Positions 17,986 through 27,217 are shown, numbered from the stretch's first letter. The stretch: 64,000 nucleotides of DNA from an uncultured Brevibacillus sp. (GCF_947502445.1 NZ_CANMZW010000008.1:124001-188000), one strand, 5' to 3'. Made by a program: numbers and translations. Notes: generated from the letters alone by a model not told the origin.

Positions 17986-19229
17986 TCTACCTCCTCCTCT
18001 CCCCCGGTCTCAGCCAATAGACGCTGAAACATCGCTACCAGTCGCTCATCCGGCTCCGCTCCGCGTCTTCGCTCATAAAAGCGGCGAAACAATTGATCTG
18101 AGGTCAGCTCTGACAGCTCGATCCGCTGCGCCCCATCCTCAATCTGGCTATCTTCACGTACGACCACACGCTGAATCTTGAGAAAGTCATCACTTAGCTT
18201 GCGAACTCGCTGAAACTCTGCCGGGTCAATCACATCCGATACATGCAGCTCCAGATCAATCCAGGAGCCTGCGTCTCTGCCTTCTGCAAGCCACTTTTCC
18301 ACCTGCGCGATCCCCTCTGTCGCTCTCCAGCGTGCGAGTGGTCTGCCGCTCGTCAAATAAAGGATTTCCTCCTGCACCTCTGTCCCCGGCTCCACCTCAA
18401 CCAAGACGACGGCCTTGCTCTGCCCAGCCTCTGAAAAGCTGTATGAGAGCGGTGATCCACTGTAACGAACCAACGGCTTGTCGCTTAGCTTTTGTAGGCG
18501 ATGCAGATGTCCCAGCGCTACGTAGTCAGCATTTTTGGGAAAAGCCTGCGGTGATACAGTCAGGGCTCCTCCTATTTGGATCGGACGCTCCGAATCTGTC
18601 TCCATGCCACCCATGACGAACAGATGGCTGGTAACCAGATTGACAGTATCCTCGCGAAAATGGCCAGAAAGCTCTTCAAACAATTGCGCTATACGCTCCG
18701 AAAAAGCGAGCTGCATCTGCTCTTGGGTAAAGCTCTCGCTGAGCAGCTCCTTCAATCGCGATTCAGAAGGATACGGCAGCGCCAACACGACCGCATGATG
18801 CTCACAGCCCGGTACCGCCAGCTCAAGCCATGAAGGTCCTCCCTGGACAATTCTTACCCGGTCAGGGGTAACCTCATCGGATGACAGCAAAGGAGATTCC
18901 TTTGGCAAGCCCAAAAGAACAATGCCGTGCTTGGTCGCCAGTGGTGCTGCTGCTCTGACACGCTCTGGCTGGTCGTGGTTTCCTGCAATTACAACGACGG
19001 CGCGACGGCCCTCAGCAGACAAACGTTCTAAAGCTTCATAAAATAGCTCTTCCGCCCACGCAGGCGGATTTACTGAATCATAGACATCACCAGCGATCAG
19101 TACCAAATCGACTTTTCGCTCATCGGCAATACGAGCAAGCTCGTCCACGAAGGCTCCCTGCTCTACCCGCCGATCCCTGCCTTCCAGCTGGCGCCCGAAA
19201 TGCCAGTCGGCTGTATGTAAAATGCGCAT
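17982..19229 (-). CDS. sbcD: Exonuclease subunit SbcD (Mre11-like nuclease)
   Basis: Metallophosphoesterase nuclease subunit of SbcCD, 415 residues. The phosphoesterase motifs are present: ILHTADWHFG, IAGDVYDSVNP, VIAGNHDQPER, and VTSHLFVMGG followed by ALGHLHR. The ATG at 19229 gives the standard MRILHTADWH start, nine bases after AAAGG. An ATG three codons upstream directly abuts that ribosome site and is less likely. First gene of the end-processing operon. Confidence 0.95.
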   Translation of the reverse strand: MRILHTADWHFGRQLEGRDRRVEQGAFVDELARIADERKVDLVLIAGDVYDSVNPPAWAEELFYEALERLSAEGRRAVVVIAGNHDQPERVRAAAPLATKHGIVLLGLPKESPLLSSDEVTPDRVRIVQGGPSWLELAVPGCEHHAVVLALPYPSESRLKELLSESFTQEQMQLAFSERIAQLFEELSGHFREDTVNLVTSHLFVMGGMETDSERPIQIGGALTVSPQAFPKNADYVALGHLHRLQKLSDKPLVRYSGSPLSYSFSEAGQSKAVVLVEVEPGTEVQEEILYLTSGRPLARWRATEGIAQVEKWLAEGRDAGSWIDLELHVSDVIDPAEFQRVRKLSDDFLKIQRVVVREDSQIEDGAQRIELSELTSDQLFRRFYERRRGAEPDERLVAMFQRLLAETGGEEEVE

Positions 19230-19342
19230 GACTTTCATCCTTTCGCCACGATCATGTGTTTGCTTTTTATTGTAACAAAAGACAGAGCTGTTCGTTGTTG
19301 AAATTTACTCCACTTTTGCTCAGAATCTCGAACAATACGAAA

Positions 19343-19383
19343 GAAACCAGTCAAGACGCAGCTTTCGTGCCAGGACTGGTTTC
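19343..19383 (-). terminator. Probable terminator of the LysE-type gene
   Basis: GAAACCAGTC and GACTGGTTTC form a perfect 10-pair stem with a 21-base loop, followed by TTTC on the minus strand. It lies between the LysE gene and sbcD. The large loop and short T run make it a moderate call. Confidence 0.6.
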
Positions 19384-19403
19384 ATTTGTGATATCGATCT
19401 CCA

Positions 19404-20030
19404 TTAAGGGTTTTTTTCGAATGCCAGCTTCATGCCAAACAGCAAGAGAACGAGTCCCGAGATGCCTTGGACAGCGCGCTGGGTAGATGGCTTTTTCATC
19501 CATGCGCTCATAAGATCAATGATGTACACATAGAGCAAGAACCAGATCACCGTGAGAATCGTGTACGTCATCCCCATCATGAAAAAGGGGAGGAATGGCT
19601 CGCTTCCTGCGGGCAAAAATTGTGGCAGGAAGGTGAGAAAAAATACCGCTACCTTTGGATTTAGGAGATTGGTCAAAAAGCCTTGGAGAAATGCCGACTT
19701 ATGGCGGTATTTATTTTCTTCCTCCACCTGTATGGTGCTTTCTTTTTTCTTGATGACAGCGTACAGTGTGGTCACGCCCAAATAGACTAAATAAATCGCC
19801 CCGACATACTTGAATACGGAAAATAGCATCGCGGATTTTACAATAAGAGCAGATAAACCACATACTGCCGCCGTAGTATGAATGAGTAGTCCAGCAGAAA
19901 TCCCAGCCATGGTTTGCAGTCCGCCCCTGCTACCGTGTGTCACTGTATTTTTCGTGACCAAGCCAGTATCAGGACCAGGCAAAATGATCAACAAGATCGA
20001 CATCACGCCAAACAAGAAAAAGTGCTCCAT
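19404..20030 (-). CDS. LysE/RhtB-family amino-acid exporter
   Basis: 208-residue membrane protein with about six hydrophobic segments. The family motif GPDTGLVTKNTVTHGSRGG is near the N-terminus and FLTNLLNPKVAVFFLTFLPQ in the middle, as in LysE/RhtB transporters that export amino acids or related compounds. The start MEHFFLFGVM at 20030 is chosen because GGGGGTGG is five bases upstream; an in-frame GTG at 20066 has no ribosome site. Substrate unknown. Confidence 0.9.
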   Translation of the reverse strand: MEHFFLFGVMSILLIILPGPDTGLVTKNTVTHGSRGGLQTMAGISAGLLIHTTAAVCGLSALIVKSAMLFSVFKYVGAIYLVYLGVTTLYAVIKKKESTIQVEEENKYRHKSAFLQGFLTNLLNPKVAVFFLTFLPQFLPAGSEPFLPFFMMGMTYTILTVIWFLLYVYIIDLMSAWMKKPSTQRAVQGISGLVLLLFGMKLAFEKNP

Positions 20031-20107
20031 CTCCTCCACCCCCTGAAAAAACGATTTTTGCTTCACTATAACACACGGAATGAGTAGGCAAAATACTTTC
20101 CAACTAT

Positions 20108-20136
20108 TTGAACAACTTTATCCGTGGTATCATTAT
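20108..20136 (+). promoter_or_regulatory. Candidate sigma-A promoter for the lipoprotein gene
   Basis: TTGAAC at 20108-20113, 17-base spacer, CATTAT at 20131-20136. It is 50 bases upstream of the lipoprotein start. Confidence 0.4.
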
Positions 20137-20185
20137 CAGTAGTAAATCTTTTACAGGAAGATTGATTTAAATTCGGTCAGTTACA

Positions 20186-20626
20186 ATGATCATTCTCCTC
20201 ATCTCTGCCCTGCTTTTGATGGTCGCTTGTGCAACGCAAGGATGGACTTACCAGTACACAGGTCGATCAGACAATTGGGATGCGATTATTGACATTATTC
20301 CAGACAATGAGACTGGTGCCCGTTTTATCGGTAAAATCCAGAATTTAACCAATCAAAAAGTCACACATATTCATTATGAAGCTACTGTAACGTTTACCAG
20401 TCAACAAGCAGGCAATGTGAAGGACCCTTCTTTTCAAAATGGGCACATCACTTTGTTTCAGGACATCCCCAATACCGATACCAATCAAGACTACTTTCGA
20501 AACGGTGTGACCGCAGAGCAGGTAAAACAATTTTTTGGTGAACACCCAGCATTTACAATTACTTGGAAAACTGAGCAAGGCGAATTCACTGAAACAATTC
20601 CATTAACATTTGCTGAACCCAACTGA
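20186..20626 (+). CDS. Putative small lipoprotein, function unknown
   Basis: 146 residues. The N-terminus IILLISALLLMVACATQG is a lipoprotein signal with lipobox LMVAC (Cys at about 15), so the mature protein of about 130 residues would sit on the outer face of the membrane. The rest is predicted beta-rich with no family I recognise; the layout (signal, then a FxxKIQNLT..V..I.YEA.V.F block) resembles immunoglobulin-like/FxLYD-type extracytoplasmic domains, but that is a guess. The ribosome site before the ATG is poor; an in-frame TAA five codons upstream rules out a much longer start. Alone between two convergent units. Confidence 0.65.
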   Translation: MIILLISALLLMVACATQGWTYQYTGRSDNWDAIIDIIPDNETGARFIGKIQNLTNQKVTHIHYEATVTFTSQQAGNVKDPSFQNGHITLFQDIPNTDTNQDYFRNGVTAEQVKQFFGEHPAFTITWKTEQGEFTETIPLTFAEPN

Positions 20627-20650
20627 CTCCCTGCTCTTCTTTACTAAGCA

Positions 20651-20681
20651 AAAAACCGTTGCCACTCAAGCAACGGTTTTT
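20651..20681. terminator. Bidirectional rho-independent terminator
   Basis: AAAAACCGTTGC and GCAACGGTTTTT form a perfect 12-pair stem with a 7-base loop. It serves both the lipoprotein gene (plus) and ctaA (minus), which converge here. Confidence 0.9.
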
Positions 20682-20698
20682 CTCTAGCTTATTTTTGA

Positions 20699-21613
20699 TT
20701 ACTTCCTCAGCTTGTTGCTCTCCGGTGTCTTGAGCGTTTGCAGACACATATAGCACATGATCCCGAACAAAATTGTAATAATCATCGAGTGCAGAAGTGT
20801 CGCGTACAGATGGAGCTTGAACAACACGACAAACCCACCACTAAATACCTGTGCCATCACCAGTACAAAGGATGCGATACTCGCGCCATACAAATCCCGG
20901 CGTGTTTGTTTAAAATGACGGATGGCGTAAATCATGGTCGCCAGAAGCAGGATCGCCAGAATCAAAGCTCCTAGTCTGTGAACGAATTGGATTCCTACCT
21001 GACCGGACAGCTCCGGTATCAGCTTGCCATCACAAAGCGGCCAATCGCTACAAGCCATGCTTGAGCCTGTATGGCGTACATAAGCTCCCAAATACACAAC
21101 ACCATAGGCATAGATGGTTACTCCCCATACCCATTTACGGAAACCTGAGGAGACAGAACCTTGTACCATCAGCTCCGTCTTGTCACGCTGCAAAACGAAC
21201 AGGCTGAGCAAAAATACCCCTGTATAAGCAAGCAGCGAGAAGCCAAAGTGAAGTGCCAGTACGCTGGAGGACTGTGGCCAAATAACAGCAGATGCGCCCA
21301 GAATGGATTCCAACACAATGAAAAACAAACCGAACAAGGCGAGATTGCGTACTTCCTGATTGCCGCGATAGAAGCGCCAGCACAGCACCGAAAAGATCAC
21401 AACGATAATGCCAGCAACTCCAGTAATCAAACGGTGCATATATTCAATTATTGATGCCAAGGTATACTCCGGGACCCATTTGCCGTTGCAAAGCGGCCAG
21501 TCATTCCCACATCCAAGACCGGAATCCGTTTTGGTTACGAGCGACCCGGCGATCATGACGATAAACATGACAAGAGTAGCAAGAACGGCTAGAGGTTTCA
21601 GCCATTTTTCCAT
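20699..21613 (-). CDS. ctaA: Heme A synthase
   Basis: Oxidises the C8 methyl of heme O to a formyl group, giving heme A for the aa3/caa3 oxidase. 304 residues with eight hydrophobic segments in two four-helix halves. Heme ligand histidines are visible in EYMHRLITG, LALHFGF, QFVHRLGAL and TLLHSMI. Both extracellular loops carry the Cys pair, GCGNDWPLCNG and MACSDWPLCDG. It lies downstream of ctaB on the same strand, unlike B. subtilis where ctaA and ctaB diverge. Confidence 0.96.
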   Translation of the reverse strand: MEKWLKPLAVLATLVMFIVMIAGSLVTKTDSGLGCGNDWPLCNGKWVPEYTLASIIEYMHRLITGVAGIIVVIFSVLCWRFYRGNQEVRNLALFGLFFIVLESILGASAVIWPQSSSVLALHFGFSLLAYTGVFLLSLFVLQRDKTELMVQGSVSSGFRKWVWGVTIYAYGVVYLGAYVRHTGSSMACSDWPLCDGKLIPELSGQVGIQFVHRLGALILAILLLATMIYAIRHFKQTRRDLYGASIASFVLVMAQVFSGGFVVLFKLHLYATLLHSMIITILFGIMCYMCLQTLKTPESNKLRK

Positions 21614-21698
21614 AGTGAATACACCCTGTTTCTTAAGAGGATTGAGACCATCGATCGTAATGCGGCCTCTTGCTTACTGTCCTCTCTTACATTAATGA

Positions 21699-21725
21699 AA
21701 CATCCCCTGATAGACAAGGGATGTT
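21699..21725 (-). terminator. Weak hairpin between ctaB and ctaA
   Basis: AACATCCC and GGGATGTT form an 8-pair stem with an 11-base loop 28 bases past the ctaB stop. There is no long T run, so it may be an attenuator or an mRNA-processing hairpin rather than a full terminator. Confidence 0.4.
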
Positions 21726-21752
21726 CCGTGAACATTTAGTGAGTGTTATGTG

Positions 21753-22691
21753 TCAAAAATAATAATGCACCATCGTGCTAATTACTATTGCAGCACAGAA
21801 AACGGTCAAATACAAAATCGAATAGCCAAACAGCTTTCGTGCCCAAGCGAGATCGTCCTTGGCATTGAAGCCCTGGAACAACAGCACCATGTACACAAGA
21901 CCCATCAAGCCCATGACAATGAGGTATACATAGCCAACGCTGCCGTGAATAAAGAGCAGCACAGAAGCCGGGAACAATACCGAGCCCCACAGCATCATTT
22001 GACGCTTGGTTTCAGCAAAGCCTTTTACTACCGGTAGCATTGGCAGATTGCCTGCACGGTATTCCTCCGTTTTCAGCATCGCCAGCGCCAGGAAATGCGG
22101 AGGCTGCCACAGGAAAAGGATCAGGAACAATAGCCATGCGGCCGGGTCCATACTATTGGTGACTGCCACCCACCCGATAACAGGCGGTGCCGCACCAGAA
22201 ATACCACCAATGACAGTATTTAGCGTCGTAACACGTTTCAGTGGCGTATAGATCAATACGTAAAAAATGTGTCCGATCAATCCCCATACAGCAGCGAGTG
22301 GATTGGCAAATACGGCGAGGACTGCCAAGCCAGCGAGCAAGAGTCCAATCCCGATCAGCAAAGCATTGCGCGCTGAAATCCGCCCTGTTGCCAGTGCACG
22401 GTTTTTGGTCCGCTCCATTTTTTTATCGAGATCGCGATCATAAAAATTGTTTAAAGCCGCACCAGACATAATCACCAGTGCCGTACCGAGCATGGTAAAA
22501 AACGCCAGTTTCCAATCTGGATAACCAAAGGATGCCAACCATAAAGCAGCAAAGGTCGTCATCAGGTTGGACAGCGTAATACCAGGCTTCGTCAGTTGTA
22601 CATAGTCGCGCCAAGTAGCCGGTTCAACGGATTGTGCCTGCAAGGAAGTATCGCTATTGAGCGATTCCTGCATAGTCACTTGCTGGTCCAC
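21753..22691 (-). CDS. ctaB: Protoheme IX farnesyltransferase (heme O synthase)
   Basis: Membrane UbiA-family prenyltransferase adding a farnesyl group to heme B. 312 residues, about nine hydrophobic segments. The first Asp-rich motif is NNFYDRDLDKKMERTKNR, and LKRVTTLNTVIGGISGAAPP is the second conserved block. Start GTG at 22691, eight bases after CAGGAGGAA. Encoded between the DUF420 gene and ctaA, so heme O is made and then converted by the next gene product. Confidence 0.96.
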   Translation of the reverse strand: MDQQVTMQESLNSDTSLQAQSVEPATWRDYVQLTKPGITLSNLMTTFAALWLASFGYPDWKLAFFTMLGTALVIMSGAALNNFYDRDLDKKMERTKNRALATGRISARNALLIGIGLLLAGLAVLAVFANPLAAVWGLIGHIFYVLIYTPLKRVTTLNTVIGGISGAAPPVIGWVAVTNSMDPAAWLLFLILFLWQPPHFLALAMLKTEEYRAGNLPMLPVVKGFAETKRQMMLWGSVLFPASVLLFIHGSVGYVYLIVMGLMGLVYMVLLFQGFNAKDDLAWARKLFGYSILYLTVFCAAIVISTMVHYYF

Positions 22692-22754
22692 GTTTTGTTC
22701 CTCCTGTCATGATCTATCTGAGCATGCGTGTATTTTGAGAGACAGAAAAGCTCA

Positions 22755-23213
22755 TTACCTACCAAAAATAACATCAATGACGTTTGCTGTTTCGCCTCCT
22801 GGATAAATCAGGTACAACAAGGTATATACTGTTGCGCCCGTAATCGCAGTGATAAACCAGACGATAGACGTCCATGGACCAATTTTTCTATGCTTTGCAA
22901 AATTCTTTTTGTAAGCGTGTCTGATCGTGACCAATCCCATCACACCACCTACTGTTGCCAGGATGATGTGAAAGATCAAGAACGTTTGATAGATCGGCTT
23001 CAAGCTGTCAGGTCCGCCAAAATGGGTGTTCCCTACAAAAGCCGTTCTAGAAACATAGGTGATGAAGAAGATCGTCGCACAGATTGCAGCCCATTTCATA
23101 ATCTTCATATGTCTTTCAATTTGTCTCTTTGCAATCGCATACCAGCCAAAAGCAACAAGAATGCCGCTGATGACGATAAACGAAGTGCTTATTGTAGGCA
23201 ACAAAATCGCCAT
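22755..23213 (-). CDS. DUF420 membrane protein (YozB-like)
   Basis: 152-residue membrane protein with four or five hydrophobic segments and the DUF420 family layout, with histidines in QIERHMKIMKWAA and FLIFHIILAT. In B. subtilis and relatives DUF420 genes sit near cytochrome oxidase genes; a role in oxidase or heme assembly is inferred from position only. It lies 37 bases downstream of ctaG and 63 bases upstream of ctaB, and appears co-transcribed with both. Confidence 0.85.
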   Translation of the reverse strand: MAILLPTISTSFIVISGILVAFGWYAIAKRQIERHMKIMKWAAICATIFFITYVSRTAFVGNTHFGGPDSLKPIYQTFLIFHIILATVGGVMGLVTIRHAYKKNFAKHRKIGPWTSIVWFITAITGATVYTLLYLIYPGGETANVIDVIFGR

Positions 23214-23250
23214 TTCCTACACCTCATTCATGTAATTACGTCAATGTTTC

Positions 23251-24150
23251 TTATGCTCTGCCTTCATCTGTGGCAGGCGTCTTCATTAAGAGAGCTGCTG
23301 CTGATGGTTGAATATCCATTGGCAGGTCATCCTGTTTCTCTTGTCTGTACCATTTATAGAAGACATAGGCCAGCACACATCCATATACGAGTTCCTGCAC
23401 CAGCTTCATAATGATGCCGCCCAAGCGCTGGTCACTAAAAGTGTCGAGGCTCGGGAATATTTGCGGAACAGACATGTACGTGGCATACAAAGGATCTTCG
23501 GCAAAGATAATCAACGCACAGGCTGGAGTAATCAGTACCCCGTTTGCAAAAATGTAAGCCAGCTTTTTCAAGCCTGCCAGCTGCTTTTTCTGATCTGATA
23601 ACGGACTGACGATCGGCCACCACATAGCAAACGCAGCAAGCAAAAGTACCACATGATAGACAGTCATCCATTGATGATTAAGGGCTGCAGCATCAAAAAT
23701 GAATGGAATATGGTAGAAAGAAAACAGCGAGTTGAACAAAAGAGCTGCGACTAACGGATGTGTTAACGCATTCAAAATAGCCTTTAAAGGCTTGGGTCGG
23801 AAAATGGTTAGCAAGAGCCACTCTGGCATCGCGAGGAGCACGATGGGAGGCAGTGCAAAATATAAGATCGACTGTTGCAGCATGTGCAAACTAAACAGGT
23901 AATGATGTCCATAATAGCTAATCGGGCTTCCCTGAGCTGCGTAAAACAAAACTAGTGCAAAAACAAACAGCAATTTTTGTTTATTCGTGGCCGCAGTTGC
24001 ATTCGCAAATCGCTTATGCCATGGGCCCGTCACCAGAAAATACAGACTGGCTATAATCAGCGTAAAAAGCATCACATCTGGACTCCACAAATCCGAAAAT
24101 GATGCCGTCCCTATTCCGGATGACAAATCATGTTGATGTTGACTTCCCAT
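23251..24150 (-). CDS. ctaG: Cytochrome c oxidase assembly factor CtaG (caa3 type)
   Basis: Multi-span membrane protein, 299 residues, of the caa3_CtaG family. In B. subtilis it is needed for copper insertion into caa3 oxidase subunit I. Conserved histidines occur in YGHHYLFSLHMLQQ, NALTHPLVA, FYHIPF and LNHQWMTVYH. GGGAGG precedes the ATG by six bases. First gene of the ctaG-DUF420-ctaB-ctaA block; it is separated from ctaF, its usual neighbour, by the whole paa regulon. Confidence 0.93.
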   Translation of the reverse strand: MGSQHQHDLSSGIGTASFSDLWSPDVMLFTLIIASLYFLVTGPWHKRFANATAATNKQKLLFVFALVLFYAAQGSPISYYGHHYLFSLHMLQQSILYFALPPIVLLAMPEWLLLTIFRPKPLKAILNALTHPLVAALLFNSLFSFYHIPFIFDAAALNHQWMTVYHVVLLLAAFAMWWPIVSPLSDQKKQLAGLKKLAYIFANGVLITPACALIIFAEDPLYATYMSVPQIFPSLDTFSDQRLGGIIMKLVQELVYGCVLAYVFYKWYRQEKQDDLPMDIQPSAAALLMKTPATDEGRA

Positions 24151-24197
24151 GAATATCCTCCCTTCCTACTAAAAAGGGTGCCCTCTTTACATTCTCC

Positions 24198-24203
24198 ATT
24201 ATA
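24198..24203 (-). promoter_or_regulatory. Candidate -10 element of the ctaG operon
   Basis: A perfect TATAAT on the minus strand, 48 bases before the ctaG start. No convincing -35 was found at 16-18 bases, so it may need an activator. Confidence 0.35.
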
Positions 24204-24335
24204 CCGTTGTTTCCAGTATTCTTAGAGGATAAAAATGAACAAAGTGTTGACAAATACGGAGGGTGGGAAAACCGGAGGTGGACTGGCTGTTTGTCTTCCT
24301 CTCGCTTTCTTTTTTGGGAGACATCAATAAAAAGC

Positions 24336-24365
24336 AAAAAGCCCAGATCGCAATCTGGACTTTTT
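24336..24365 (-). terminator. Rho-independent terminator after the aldehyde dehydrogenase gene
   Basis: AGTCCAGAT pairs with ATCTGGGCT (one G-T pair) around a short loop and is followed by TTTTTG on the minus strand. It ends the paaABCD-aldehyde dehydrogenase operon before the ctaG promoter. Confidence 0.88.
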
Positions 24366-24381
24366 CATCTTATTTAAACCC

Positions 24382-25824
24382 TTACACCCCAAAAGAAACG
24401 AACTTGGTCTCCAGGTACTCATCCATACCGAAGTGGCCACCTTCACGACCGATTCCGCTTTCTTTGAAGCCGCCGAATGGAGCTTGGGTCTGGGTTGGGG
24501 AGCCGTCGTTGATGCCGACGATGCCGTATTCCAGTTCTTCAGCCATGCGGAAGCAGCGCTGGTTGTCTCTTGTGTATACATACGCAGCCAAGCCGTAGCG
24601 TGTATTGTTCGCTTGCTTCACTACCTCTGCCTCGTCTGTGAAGCGCACCATTGGAACGACTGGTCCAAAGGTTTCTTCAACATAAATTTTCATTTCTTCC
24701 GTTACACCTGTGATAACAGTTGGCTCGCAATAGAACCCGTTTGCGTATTCGCCTTCTGTCAAGCGGTTGCCGCCATACACGACCTGACCGCCTTTCCCCT
24801 TTGCATCCTCAATATGCTCCAGCACCTTGCTCAGGGCGCGTTCGTTTACCAATGGGCCGATTTCGGTTTCTTTTTGGCGACCGTCCCCTACCTTTGCCCG
24901 CTTTAGACGCTCTACCAATTTCTCCGTGAATGCATCTGCCACTTCCTCGTGAACATAGAGGCGGTTGGTACAAATGCACATTTGACCGGAGTTGCGGAAT
25001 TTGCTTTCAAACAGACCTTTTACAGCAGCGTCCAAATCGGCGTCTGCAAACACGATAAATGGTGCATGACCGCCCAGCTCCATGCTGACGCGTTTTACTT
25101 GCTTAGCCGCTCCCTCCATCAGAAGCTTACCTACGCGCGTGGAACCAGTAAATCCAATTTTGCTAAGCTTCGGATTATCAATAAACTCCTGGCCGATTGA
25201 CTCTGGCTTACCGACAACCAGGTTGACTACGCCTTTCGGGAAGCCAGCTTGCTCGATCAGCTCAAACAGACGAACCGCAGATAGCGGCGTACTTTCTGCT
25301 GGCTTCAAGACTACCGTGCAGCCTGCTGCCAAAGCTGGAGCAATTTTACGCGCAACCATGTTCACAGGGAAATTCCATGGCGTAATCGCTCCGACTACCC
25401 CCACTGGCTGACGCAGAACCATGATTCGCTTGTTTGGCACAGAGGAAGGAATGGTTTCGCCGTATACGCGCTTTGCTTCTTCCGCATACCAGACAAAGTT
25501 ATCTGCTGCGCCCAGCACTTCACCCTTTGCTTCACCCAGCGGTTTTCCCATTTCAGCAGAAATGAGTCCTGCCAGCTCATCGCGGTTCTTTTTCACGAGC
25601 TCGGACAGATTGTATAAGTATTTGGAGCGCTCACGAGCAGTCAGGCGCGACCAGCTGCCAAACGCCTCATGTGCAGCATCAATTGCTTTTTTAGCATCAC
25701 GGCCATCGCCGAAGGAGACTTCCCCGACCAGTTCGCCCGTTGCCGGGTTCGTAATACGAGTGGTTTCGCCGCTTTCTGCAGCAACCCATTCCCCATTGAT
25801 ATACATTTGTTTGTACTCTCCCAT
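24382..25824 (-). CDS. Aldehyde dehydrogenase, GabD-like; candidate for the PaaZ aldehyde step
   Basis: NAD(P)-dependent aldehyde dehydrogenase, 480 residues. The catalytic Cys is in GQMCICTNR, the general-base Glu in MELGGHAP, and the cofactor loop is GFTGSTRVG. The CICTNR context is that of succinate-semialdehyde dehydrogenases. The start at 25824 follows GAGAGGAG by eight bases. It is the last gene of the paaABCD operon, 23 bases after paaD. No bifunctional paaZ is in the window, so this enzyme may oxidise the ring-opened semialdehyde-CoA made in phenylacetate breakdown. That is inferred from context; a general semialdehyde dehydrogenase is the alternative. Confidence 0.9.
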   Translation of the reverse strand: MGEYKQMYINGEWVAAESGETTRITNPATGELVGEVSFGDGRDAKKAIDAAHEAFGSWSRLTARERSKYLYNLSELVKKNRDELAGLISAEMGKPLGEAKGEVLGAADNFVWYAEEAKRVYGETIPSSVPNKRIMVLRQPVGVVGAITPWNFPVNMVARKIAPALAAGCTVVLKPAESTPLSAVRLFELIEQAGFPKGVVNLVVGKPESIGQEFIDNPKLSKIGFTGSTRVGKLLMEGAAKQVKRVSMELGGHAPFIVFADADLDAAVKGLFESKFRNSGQMCICTNRLYVHEEVADAFTEKLVERLKRAKVGDGRQKETEIGPLVNERALSKVLEHIEDAKGKGGQVVYGGNRLTEGEYANGFYCEPTVITGVTEEMKIYVEETFGPVVPMVRFTDEAEVVKQANNTRYGLAAYVYTRDNQRCFRMAEELEYGIVGINDGSPTQTQAPFGGFKESGIGREGGHFGMDEYLETKFVSFGV

Positions 25825-25847
25825 GACACTCGCTCCTCTCATTCTCT

Positions 25848-26351
25848 TCAATAGATTGGTTTTAGCGCCTCAAACGGATTTTTGCAGTGTCGGCAATACA
25901 AAATGCTGCGACAGGCTGCAGGACCAAACAAGTTTTCGAGCTGTGTGTAGACAGAATCGCAGTATGGACAGGACACATCCCATGAATCGCCCGGTTTGAA
26001 ATCCAGCGGCGGTGGCGCAATGCCAAAGCTTTTCAATTTGTCCCGCGCATCCAGGGCAATGCGGTCCGAGGTCCAAGCCGGATCGTATACGAAGCGAACC
26101 TGTACATCTGAAATGCCTTCCACTTCAATCAGCTTTTCCGAGATGTTCTTTTTCATGATGTCGAGTGCCGGACAGCCGACAAAAGTGGGGAGTACCTCAA
26201 CCTCCACGACGCCCGACTCCACTCGCACCTTGTGGATCATGCCCATTTCTACCATGCTGATCACCGGAATCTCCGGATCTTTTACATCCTGCAGCATTTC
26301 CAAGCAAATCGCTTCCTGCGATTCCTGCTGCGTGGTTTTATCGTTCGTCAT
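25848..26351 (-). CDS. paaD: Phenylacetyl-CoA epoxidase accessory protein PaaD
   Basis: 167 residues. The N-terminal MIP18/DUF59 domain has VKDPEIPVISMVEMGMI and VLPTFVGCPALDIM. The C-terminal zinc-ribbon-like part has CPYCDS and CRHCKNPFEALKPI. PaaD is required for a working epoxidase complex, probably for Fe-S or di-iron maturation. It starts 14 bases after paaC and precedes the aldehyde dehydrogenase. Confidence 0.94.
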   Translation of the reverse strand: MTNDKTTQQESQEAICLEMLQDVKDPEIPVISMVEMGMIHKVRVESGVVEVEVLPTFVGCPALDIMKKNISEKLIEVEGISDVQVRFVYDPAWTSDRIALDARDKLKSFGIAPPPLDFKPGDSWDVSCPYCDSVYTQLENLFGPAACRSILYCRHCKNPFEALKPIY

Positions 26352-26365
26352 AGAGAATCACCCCT

Positions 26366-27199
26366 TTACCATTTCGCTACTGGGTCCAAACGGTATACTT
26401 CGGACAAGGTTGCCAAAGCCTGCCCCAGATCAGCAGTATGCTCGCCCAAACGTCCGCGCTCTGTTGGCACGCCAGGCTCTCCCGGCCAGCTTAGGCCTGC
26501 TTTTTGGAAAATGTCTTTGGTATTTGCCAGCCATCTTTGTCTCAGCAGCTCTTCGCCTGCAATCAGGCCAAAGCGAACGATATTATCTGCATTTTGACCG
26601 AGGCTGCTAAGCTCTCCCGCATCTTCCCATACCCTGGCAATTCCGGTTTCCAGTTTTTGACGCGCTTCTTTCGTACTATTCGCCAGCTGTTTTAGCCATA
26701 CCTGCCAGTGCATCAGATGATAGCGGTGCTCTGTCAGCATTTTGCGACTAATCAGAGCAAGCGGTGCGTACGACGATTGCAGCAGAGATTCCAGTCTCAC
26801 CTGCTTATACAAGCCGTACACGTAGCTGCGGACAATAGCATATGCCCAATCGTAGTGTGGATTGTCATTGTACTCACCAGCGCCATTTTTACGCTCTACC
26901 AGAATTGCATTGCGAAAAGCCCCCGCTTCTCGTAGCTGTGCGAGATCATCTGCTTTGCCCAGCCCCAGATCCTCCAGCATCTGATAGTGCATCACAGCGT
27001 GCCCCATCATGTCCTGTGACATCGAGGAAAAAGCTACATCTTCTTCAATATGCGGAGCGAGACCGAGCCATTCCGATCCTCGATACGCAAGAATGAAATC
27101 ATCGTCAGCAAGCTGGAACAACAGATCAGCCAAGGCCTGCGCGTATTCCTGGTTTTGTTTTGCTTGTTCTACGTTTTCTACACGTACGTTATCGCCCAT
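26366..27199 (-). CDS. paaC: Phenylacetyl-CoA 1,2-epoxidase structural subunit PaaC
   Basis: 277-residue ferritin-like subunit that pairs with the catalytic subunit PaaA. Family features: LADDDFILAYRGSEWLGLAPHIEEDVAFSSMSQDMMGHA, split here only for reading (residues about 28-68), and HLMHWQVW. As usual for PaaC, the di-iron ligand set is incomplete. AAAGGAGG precedes the ATG. Second-to-last of the four paa epoxidase genes. Confidence 0.95.
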   Translation of the reverse strand: MGDNVRVENVEQAKQNQEYAQALADLLFQLADDDFILAYRGSEWLGLAPHIEEDVAFSSMSQDMMGHAVMHYQMLEDLGLGKADDLAQLREAGAFRNAILVERKNGAGEYNDNPHYDWAYAIVRSYVYGLYKQVRLESLLQSSYAPLALISRKMLTEHRYHLMHWQVWLKQLANSTKEARQKLETGIARVWEDAGELSSLGQNADNIVRFGLIAGEELLRQRWLANTKDIFQKAGLSWPGEPGVPTERGRLGEHTADLGQALATLSEVYRLDPVAKW

Positions 27200-27217
27200 G
27201 ATCTTATCCCGCCTCCT

